From: an uncultured Elusimicrobia bacterium
GTDB taxonomy: Bacteria; Elusimicrobiota; Elusimicrobia; Elusimicrobiales; UBA9959
Direction: 5' to 3'
DNA: 46,649 nt
Assembly (NCBI GenBank): GCA_903917735.1
Contig: CAIXBR010000045.1
Location: 1 to 46,649, forward strand
Below the pieces are notes generated by a model. That model worked only from the letters and a program-made list of their open reading frames with translations, was not told where the DNA came from and ran no database searches. Numbering within the stretch: the first letter of the stretch is position 1; every line of letters starts with the position of its first letter. Shown here piece by piece: positions 41,456 to 46,649 of this stretch. Position numbers and translations under genes: made by a program.

Positions 41456-42784
41456 ATGGAAACACCTGACATTGTCATAGTAGACGACGACCCTATGGTG
41501 GGCGAATTATCGCGCGACCTGCTTACGGACATAGGCTACAAAGTGACCCTGGTCCAGGATTCCCTGGAGGCTATCCCCACCATCAAGGCCCAGATGCCCC
41601 GTCTGATAGTAACGGACATCATGATGCCCGGCATCTCCGGCATGGACATCTGCAAGTCCGTGAAGTCCGACCCCGCCCTGAAGCACATCAAGATCATAGT
41701 CGTTTCCGGCAAGTCGTACGAAGTGGAAAAGCAGCGCGCCTTCCAGTTCGGCGCCGACTTCTTCCTGCAGAAACCTTACAACGTGGATACTTTCTCCGCC
41801 ACGGTCAAGAGCATCCTGGAAGGCAGCGTGGCCAACCCTGCCCCCCCGCCGGCCGCCCCGATGGCGCCCGACATAATACGCGAAGACGAAGTTCCCCAGG
41901 CCAGCGACCTGGACGCCGGCCAGATATGCGTCACCGTCTGGGGCTCGCGCGGCCTGCCGGCCGTGCTGCCCAATACCGCCTCGCGCTACGGCCGCCAGAC
42001 CTCCTGCGTCTCAGTGGAGACCAAAGAGCACCTTTTCATCTTCGACGCCGGCACCGGCATTGTGGAGCTCGGCAAAGAAATAGTCGCGAGGAAACGCTAC
42101 TACAAGGACATCTGGGTCTGCCTCACCCATTTTCACCTGGACCATATACTGGGCCTGGGCCGTTTCGCCCCCCTTTACGATTCAAATTTCGCCATTCACC
42201 TCATCGGCGCCAACGATCCTGAGAAAAGCCTGAAAGAAGTGGCGCAGGCCACCTTCTACAGCTCCTTCTCGCTTACCAAGCAGCCCCCTAAGGCCAAGAT
42301 AGACATTTACGAGATCCTGGAGGACAACTACGAGCTTTTTTCCGGAGTGAAACTGTCTTCCATGTACGCCAACCACCCCACCAGCACCCTGATCTACGTG
42401 CTGGACATCCTGGGCAAAAAGATAACCTTCTCCCCCGACAGCGAGATCTGGGGCGACGCCACGGCTTTCCAGGATTACGACGAAAAGCTCGGCGGCTTCG
42501 TGCGCGGGTCCGACCTCTTCATGCACGACGCGGCCTTCACCGACAAAGACTACGAGACCCGCAAGCACGAAGGGCACTCCGGGCTCTCCAATGTTGTGGA
42601 TTTTGCCGCCGAGAAGGCTCAGGCCCGCGACCTGGTGCTGTTCCACGCCCAGCCCGACTATTCGGACGAACAGCTGGACCAGATGCTTGCTGACGCCAAA
42701 GCCAGAGTGCAGGCTAAGGGCTTCGCCCTCAACTGCCACCTCCCCGTGGAAAGGCAGACCTTCCTGCTGCAGGGGCACACATAG
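41456..42784 (+). CDS. Response-regulator receiver fused to a metallo-beta-lactamase-fold hydrolase
   Basis: A 442-aa two-domain protein. Receiver (1-122): acidic pocket D10/D11/D12, phosphoacceptor D54 (VTDIMMPG), S84 and K106 (QKPYN). A Pro/Ala linker (about 127-140) leads to an MBL-fold domain (about 157-440) with WGSRGLPAVLP, TSCVSVET, HxHxDH at H225-H227-D229-H230 (THFHLDHILG), NHPTSTLIY, FSPDSE and RKHEGHSGLSN. The GSRG/TSCV phrases point to the cyclic-phosphodiesterase-like MBL group. A phosphorylation-controlled hydrolase is inferred; the substrate is unknown. Possible upstream kinases are the two orphan kinases in the window. Confidence 0.9.
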   Translation: METPDIVIVDDDPMVGELSRDLLTDIGYKVTLVQDSLEAIPTIKAQMPRLIVTDIMMPGISGMDICKSVKSDPALKHIKIIVVSGKSYEVEKQRAFQFGADFFLQKPYNVDTFSATVKSILEGSVANPAPPPAAPMAPDIIREDEVPQASDLDAGQICVTVWGSRGLPAVLPNTASRYGRQTSCVSVETKEHLFIFDAGTGIVELGKEIVARKRYYKDIWVCLTHFHLDHILGLGRFAPLYDSNFAIHLIGANDPEKSLKEVAQATFYSSFSLTKQPPKAKIDIYEILEDNYELFSGVKLSSMYANHPTSTLIYVLDILGKKITFSPDSEIWGDATAFQDYDEKLGGFVRGSDLFMHDAAFTDKDYETRKHEGHSGLSNVVDFAAEKAQARDLVLFHAQPDYSDEQLDQMLADAKARVQAKGFALNCHLPVERQTFLLQGHT

Positions 42785-42823
42785 CGGCAGCAATCGGCGC
42801 TCAGGAATTAATAATTGTAGAAG

Positions 42824-42866
42824 GTCAAAAGAAAACCCCGCGTTCAAAGCGGGGTTTTCTTTTGAC
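42824..42866. terminator. Bidirectional terminator, 18-bp stem
   Basis: A perfect 18-bp stem (42824-42841 with 42849-42866) and 7-base loop, with A-rich then T-rich outer arms. It separates the receiver-MBL gene from the convergent DUF3467 gene. A second small hairpin (AGCGGCA arm, 42868-42888) follows. Confidence 0.94.
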
Positions 42867-42926
42867 AAGCGGCATTCGGCTTGCCGCTACTAATTTCCAA
42901 TTGCCAGTTGCTAATTACCTTTCCCC

Positions 42927-43229
42927 TCAACTGTGCCCCTGCGTCAGGTTCACGGCGCGTTCTGGGATGACGCCGAAACGTTCCTCGTAGCGCTTTATAT
43001 TCTCAAGCAGCGCCTGGAGGAAGCGCTTGGTGTGCACCGGGCTCGAGATCACGCGCGTGCGCAGTTTCGCCTTGGGCTGGTTGGGCTGCAGGAACAGGAA
43101 GTCGAAAATAAATTCGGTCTCGCTGTGTGTCACGCCGGCAAGGTTAGCGTATATCCCCTGTGCGGTAGCCTCGTCCATCTGCACTTCAAGCTGCATGGGT
43201 TTAGCGGGATCGGGTTTGTTCTCAGCCAT
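42927..43229 (-). CDS. DUF3467 protein
   Basis: A 100-aa protein. LEVQMDEATAQGIYANLAGV and TEFIFDFLFLQPNQPKAKL, then VISSPVHTKRFLQALLENI, match DUF3467. The fold resembles small oligomeric proteins; function is not established. Strong AAGGAGG site. It is convergent with the receiver-MBL gene and divergent from the small secreted frame. Confidence 0.85.
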   Translation of the reverse strand: MAENKPDPAKPMQLEVQMDEATAQGIYANLAGVTHSETEFIFDFLFLQPNQPKAKLRTRVISSPVHTKRFLQALLENIKRYEERFGVIPERAVNLTQGHS

Positions 43230-43298
43230 AAGGCCTCCTTAAAAATTCAGGTCCGTTCTGCGGGCACTGTAGGTATAATATAATTTTATGGAGATAAA

Positions 43299-43487
43299 AT
43301 GAAAAATCTGATCCTGCTTTCCTTCCTTTTCTCCCTGGCCGGCCCCGCCGCGGCCCAGACCTACCTGAAATATCCCAAGCTGAAACCCGGCGTCCGCGCC
43401 GTAAAGGCCATCAGGATGGAGCCCCTCCGCCGCGGCAAAAAAATAAGCCGGCCCAGCGTTCAGCGGGGCCGGCTTTGTACCATTTAA
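43299..43487 (+). CDS. Possible 62-aa secreted peptide overlapping a terminator
   Basis: Signal peptide MKNLILLSFLFSLAGPAAA-QT is convincing, followed by a basic 40-residue mature part (YPKLKPGVRAVKAIRMEPLR). GGAG lies 6 bases before the ATG and TATAAT is about 20 bases further up. However, the last 14 codons run through the terminator hairpin of the convergent cold-shock gene (43445-43475), so the reading frame may be accidental at its end or a decayed gene. Confidence 0.45.
   Translation: MKNLILLSFLFSLAGPAAAQTYLKYPKLKPGVRAVKAIRMEPLRRGKKISRPSVQRGRLCTI
43445..43475 (-). terminator. Terminator of the cold-shock gene
   Basis: On the minus strand a 10-bp perfect stem (43475-43466 with 43454-43445) with an 11-base loop is followed by a T-rich tract (43446 to 43437). 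It ends the transcript 21 bases after the stop codon. Confidence 0.88.
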
Positions 43488-43495
43488 GTTTTATC

Positions 43496-43711
43496 TTATT
43501 TGGCGGCCTGGACTTTCTTTACATTGACAGCCTTGGGGCCTTTATCGGTATTCTCGGTTTCGAACTCAACTTCCTGGTTCTCCGCCAGGGTTTTGAAGCC
43601 TTCGCCGAGTATTGAAGAGTGATGCACGAAGAGGTCTTTAGAACCATCTTCCGGTATGATGAAGCCGAACCCTTTCTTATCGTTAAACCACTTAACTTTA
43701 CCTTTTGCCAT
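43496..43711 (-). CDS. cspA: Cold-shock domain protein
   Basis: A 71-aa single-domain nucleic-acid-binding protein. RNP1 is KGFGFIIPE and RNP2 is DLFVHHSSI, preceded by GKVKWFNDK. Normal length; starts at 43711 with AGAGAGG about 9 bases upstream. It acts as an RNA chaperone. The leader is about 55 bases from the predicted promoter. Confidence 0.96.
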   Translation of the reverse strand: MAKGKVKWFNDKKGFGFIIPEDGSKDLFVHHSSILGEGFKTLAENQEVEFETENTDKGPKAVNVKKVQAAK

Positions 43712-43772
43712 TTGCTTATTTACCTCTCTTGTAATTACTAATACTACGGGGCCGTTTCCAGCCGTTAAAAAC

Positions 43773-43800
43773 ATTATATATATTTTAAAGCGCCGCACAA
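43773..43800 (-). promoter_or_regulatory. Promoter of the cold-shock gene
   Basis: TTGTGC (43800 to 43795), 16 bases, TATAAT (43778 to 43773) on the minus strand. The -35 lies partly inside a 6-bp hairpin (43790-43795 with 43805-43810) that could be a weak terminator of the upstream phosphorylase gene. Confidence 0.7.
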
Positions 43801-43830
43801 CAGCCGGCGCCTTAAAAGTTTAGACCCCGC

Positions 43831-46377
43831 TTACTCCTCGCTCCATTTTATATACAGAGGCATAAGGGCGTTCACCGCATCCGGGTGCCGGCCCATCACG
43901 CGCACCGAGAAGTCGTGCCGACCGCTCTTATAGCAGGGGATCTCGCCTTTGTAGACATAAGCATCGCCCATGCGGGCCTCCTGCTTCATTGAGAGCCCGT
44001 GGCCTTCCTTGAACATAGCCTCGCCGCCGGCGACGCCGATATAAAGCTGCACGTCCACGTCCTCGGGCTTAAGGTCCCCGAGCCACACCACAGCGCTCAG
44101 CTGCAGCCTGGCGCCGGCGCGGAGCTCCATCTCCGGCTTGAACTGGTCGGTCACGGCCTTCACGCGGGGCCAGTTCTCCTCCAGCTTTTTGCGCCAGCGG
44201 GCCAGCTCGGCCACGCGGGAGTTGTCAGCGAATTTCTTGGAAGAGCGGTGCGCGTTGACGTAGAACTTGTCGTAGTATTCGCGCAGCATGCGGTTGGTGT
44301 TGAAATGCGGCACCAGCTTCTGCACGCAGGCCTTCATCATCTTTATCCAGCCGCGGGGCAGCCCGGAGGCGTCGCGGTCGTAATAAAGAGGCGCCACCAC
44401 CTTCTTGATAATGTTGTAGATAGACTCCGCCTCCACGTAATCGCGCTCCTCGTCGCTATTGTAGGCTTCCGTGCCGCCTATCGCCCAGCCCACGTCATGG
44501 GAATACCCTTCCATCCACCAGCCGTCCAGCACGGACAGGTTCATCACGCCGTTTATCACGGCCTTCATGCCGCTGGTGCCCGAGGCCTCAAGGGGCCTTA
44601 TCGGGTTGTTCATCCACACGTCCACGCCCTGCACCATGTAGCGCGCCACGTTCATGTTGTAGTCTTCCACGAAGATAATACGGTTCTTGAAACGTTTGTC
44701 CATCGACAGCTTCGCCACGGCCTTTATGAATTCCTTGCCGCTGGCATCGGCCTGGTGCGCCTTCCCCGCGAACACGAACTGCACCGGCATACCTTCGTCG
44801 GTCACCAACTGCAGCAGCCGCTCGAGGTCGCGCATGAAAAGCGTCGCCCGCTTGTAGGTGGCGAAGCGGCGCGCGAAACCTATCGTAAGGTAATCCGGGT
44901 TCAGCACGGTATCCGTCTCGGCCAGGATGGTGCGGTCGGCGCCCAGGCGCTGGTGCTGCCGGTGCAGGCGCTCGCGCACCAGTTTCACCAGCTTAACTTT
45001 GCGCACCATGTGGGTATCCCAGAATTCCCTGTCCTCTATATCCATGACCTTAGACCAGTCGCAGGAATCCGGTATGCCGTTCCTCCCGCCCGATAGCGCC
45101 TTGCTGTACAGTTTGTGGTGCTCGTGGCTTATCCAGGAACAGGTGTGCACGCCGTTGGTGATGCCCTCTATCGGGATCTCGTAAATGGGCAACTGCGGCC
45201 AGAGCTTGTTCCACATGTCGCGGGACACATCGCGGTGCAGAAGGCTTACCCCGTTAAGGAAGGCGCAGAGGCGCATGGCCATCACGGTCATGCAGAAGCC
45301 CATGGAGGTGTGTTCTTCCTTGCCTATCTCCAGGAACTCCGGGAAGGTAAGCCCCAGCTCGCGGGAGTAGCTTTCCAAGTACTTGCGCACCAGCTCGAAA
45401 TCGAAATGTTCGTTGCCGGCCATCACCGGGGTGTGCGTGGTGAAGACCGAGGAGGACCAGACCACCTCGCGGGCCTCGGCGAAGGTCATGCCGCGGCCCT
45501 TCATGAGCTGGCGGATGCGCTCGAACAGCAGGAAGGCGCTGTGCCCCTCGTTCACGTGGAACACGGTGGGCTTCAGGCCCATGGCCTCCAGCGCCCGCGC
45601 GCCGCCTATGCCCAGCACTATCTCCTGGCGGATGCGGTTCTCGCGGTCGCCGCCGTAAAGCTGTTCGGTTATCGTCCTGGCCGCGGGAGTATTCTCCGGC
45701 AGGTTGGTATCCAGCAGGAACAGGGAGGTGCGGCCCACCGGCACCTTCCACACGCCCACCTTCACGGTCTCGCCCGCCAGGTCCACCTCTATGCGCAGCG
45801 GGCTGCCGGCGGCGTCCTTCACTATCTGCACCGGCATGTTGTACCAGTCGTTCTCGGGATAGCGCTCCACCTGCCAGTTATCGCGGTTCAGCACCTGCTG
45901 CACGTAGCCCTTCTTATAAAGAAGGCCCACGCCCACCACGGGCATACCGAGGTCCGACGAGGACTTCAGGTGGTCTCCGGAAAGCATCCCCAGGCCGCCG
46001 GAATAGATCGGCAGGCCTTCGCCTATGCCGTACTCCATGGAGAAGTACGCCACGCTCATGTCACGGTCGCCCTCCTGGCTGTTCTTCTCGAACCAGGTAT
46101 CCTTGCAGGAAATATAGCTTTCAAACTTCTGCTTTATCTCGGCCAGCTTACCCAGGAAATTCCCGTCACAGCTGAGCTCGTCCAGGCGCTCCGGGGGCAG
46201 GGTGCCCAGTATCCACTTGGGGTTGCGGTGGGAGCGGTGCCACAGGTCCTCGTTTATGCTGACGAACATCATGATGGCGTCCCAGTTCCAGGTAAACCAC
46301 ATATTGGTGGAAAGCTCTTCCAGCGCCTTCAGGCTGTCCGGAAGATTGGGGATCACGTTAAAGGATTTTATTTTCAT
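43831..46377 (-). CDS. glgP: Alpha-glucan (glycogen) phosphorylase
   Basis: An 848-aa PLP enzyme that releases glucose-1-phosphate from glycogen or maltodextrin. It belongs to the shorter, non-animal type of phosphorylase: MWFTWNWDAI at the N-terminus (DUF3417 region), SMEYGIGEGLPIYSGGLGML, FHVNEGHSAFLLFE, and EASGTSGMKAVINGVMN with the PLP-binding lysine near 600, then LDGWWMEG. I start at the ATG at 46377, with GGAG 7 bases upstream; a GTG four codons earlier is the alternative. It supplies the breakdown arm opposite the GH57 branching enzyme. Confidence 0.94.
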   Translation of the reverse strand: MKIKSFNVIPNLPDSLKALEELSTNMWFTWNWDAIMMFVSINEDLWHRSHRNPKWILGTLPPERLDELSCDGNFLGKLAEIKQKFESYISCKDTWFEKNSQEGDRDMSVAYFSMEYGIGEGLPIYSGGLGMLSGDHLKSSSDLGMPVVGVGLLYKKGYVQQVLNRDNWQVERYPENDWYNMPVQIVKDAAGSPLRIEVDLAGETVKVGVWKVPVGRTSLFLLDTNLPENTPAARTITEQLYGGDRENRIRQEIVLGIGGARALEAMGLKPTVFHVNEGHSAFLLFERIRQLMKGRGMTFAEAREVVWSSSVFTTHTPVMAGNEHFDFELVRKYLESYSRELGLTFPEFLEIGKEEHTSMGFCMTVMAMRLCAFLNGVSLLHRDVSRDMWNKLWPQLPIYEIPIEGITNGVHTCSWISHEHHKLYSKALSGGRNGIPDSCDWSKVMDIEDREFWDTHMVRKVKLVKLVRERLHRQHQRLGADRTILAETDTVLNPDYLTIGFARRFATYKRATLFMRDLERLLQLVTDEGMPVQFVFAGKAHQADASGKEFIKAVAKLSMDKRFKNRIIFVEDYNMNVARYMVQGVDVWMNNPIRPLEASGTSGMKAVINGVMNLSVLDGWWMEGYSHDVGWAIGGTEAYNSDEERDYVEAESIYNIIKKVVAPLYYDRDASGLPRGWIKMMKACVQKLVPHFNTNRMLREYYDKFYVNAHRSSKKFADNSRVAELARWRKKLEENWPRVKAVTDQFKPEMELRAGARLQLSAVVWLGDLKPEDVDVQLYIGVAGGEAMFKEGHGLSMKQEARMGDAYVYKGEIPCYKSGRHDFSVRVMGRHPDAVNALMPLYIKWSEE

Positions 46378-46491
46378 TTTATTCTCCACTTACCTTATCC
46401 GCTAGTTGCATAATTCTATTAAATTATAGGCCGCGCTAAAAACAACCTTCACTGTCCTTACTTCCACTCCCACGGTGTTTTTAATTTATAC

Positions 46492-46520
46492 TTGAGTTTT
46501 TTCCCGGTTTTCGATATAAT
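46492..46520 (+). promoter_or_regulatory. tRNA-Ala promoter
   Basis: TTGAGT (46492-46497), 17-base spacer, TATAAT (46515-46520), 46 bases before the mature tRNA. The rest of 46378-46566 holds a possible glgP -10 (TATAAT on the minus strand near 46425-46430) and no gene. Confidence 0.75.
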
Positions 46521-46566
46521 ACTATAAGTTCTTTAGACAAACTTTTACCGGTTAATTAAGTATTTC

Positions 46567-46642
46567 GGGCGTGTAGCTCAGTTGGGAGAGCGCCTCCATG
46601 GCATGGAGGAGGTCGCAGGTTCGATCCCTGTCACGTCCACCA
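46567..46642 (+). tRNA. tRNA-Ala (anticodon GGC)
   Basis: A complete 76-base tRNA with encoded CCA (46640-46642). Acceptor GGGCGTG pairs with CACGTCC (one G-T); the D arm is GCTC-AGTTGGGA-GAGC, the anticodon arm CCTCC-ATGGCAT-GGAGG gives anticodon GGC, the T arm is GCAGG-TTCGATC-CCTGT. It reads GCC (and GCU by wobble) alanine codons. Confidence 0.98.
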
Positions 46643-46649
46643 AATTCAA

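Noticed and set aside
1..46649. CRISPR arrays, insertion sequences, phage genes or attachment sites
   Set aside because: No regular spaced repeats, transposase or integrase frames or tRNA-flanking direct repeats were seen.

Overview
The window reads as a chromosomal segment of a GC-rich, Gram-negative, anaerobic or fermentative bacterium. The evidence is signal peptides plus outer-membrane beta-barrel-like proteins, an oxygen-sensitive Fe-S/radical SAM repertoire, an NADP-type [NiFe] hydrogenase, and glycogen turnover by GH57 enzymes. Isoleucine is often encoded by ATA despite the high GC. The gene mix fits Elusimicrobiota or a neighbouring uncultured phylum, but that is a judgement from content, not a phylogeny. 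There is no phage, IS element or CRISPR array; genes are densely packed with many 4-20 bp overlaps.

Layout. 1-193: a nested inverted-repeat element and the rocD terminator. 0.2-2.2 kb: ornithine aminotransferase and a small outer-membrane protein (minus). 2.3-7 kb: YgiQ, RNase D, RluE, a beta-hydroxyacid dehydrogenase and a 59-aa membrane protein. 7-10.3 kb: MFS transporter, cysteine desulfidase-like enzyme and an unknown protein in one tight operon. 10.4-15.4 kb: convergent GH57 genes plus DUF4912 (glucan metabolism). 15.6-18.2 kb: btuFCD-type B12 importer under a short cobalamin riboswitch. 18.2-22.1 kb: FadL-like porin and a four-gene overlapping operon with two split lycopene-cyclase-like subunits, a third membrane protein and a histidine kinase. 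22.1-24.8 kb: HypA, a MinD/Mrp-type ATPase resembling the archaeal ATPase-type HypB, and a BchE-like B12-binding radical SAM protein. 24.9-28.3 kb: ECF sigma, probable anti-sigma, two CpaB/RcpC-like secreted proteins and another secreted protein. 28.4-34.8 kb: group 3b-type hydrogenase hydBGDA, its maturation protease, an APC permease and YbaB. 35.1-37.5 kb: SixA, SpoIID-like protein and UppP. 37.5-43.8 kb: second histidine kinase, AI-2E family protein, PD-(D/E)XK protein, RsmD, a receiver-metallo-beta-lactamase fusion, DUF3467 and a cold-shock protein. 43.8-46.6 kb: alpha-glucan phosphorylase and tRNA-Ala(GGC).

How it fits together. Hydrogenase structural genes, an endopeptidase and a nickel-insertion pair lie within 10 kb and resemble the Thermococcales arrangement. 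B12 import sits near a B12-type radical SAM enzyme. GH57 branching enzyme, a second GH57 and phosphorylase give glycogen synthesis and breakdown. Many promoters share an extended -10 motif TTGCTATNAT, and several genes have their ATG 6-8 bases after the -10 box, which suggests leaderless transcripts.

The strongest candidates for something undescribed are the split-cyclase/kinase operon, the sigma/CpaB-like operon, the HypA plus ATPase pair in a bacterium, and the near-duplicate divergent promoters at rnd/rluE.
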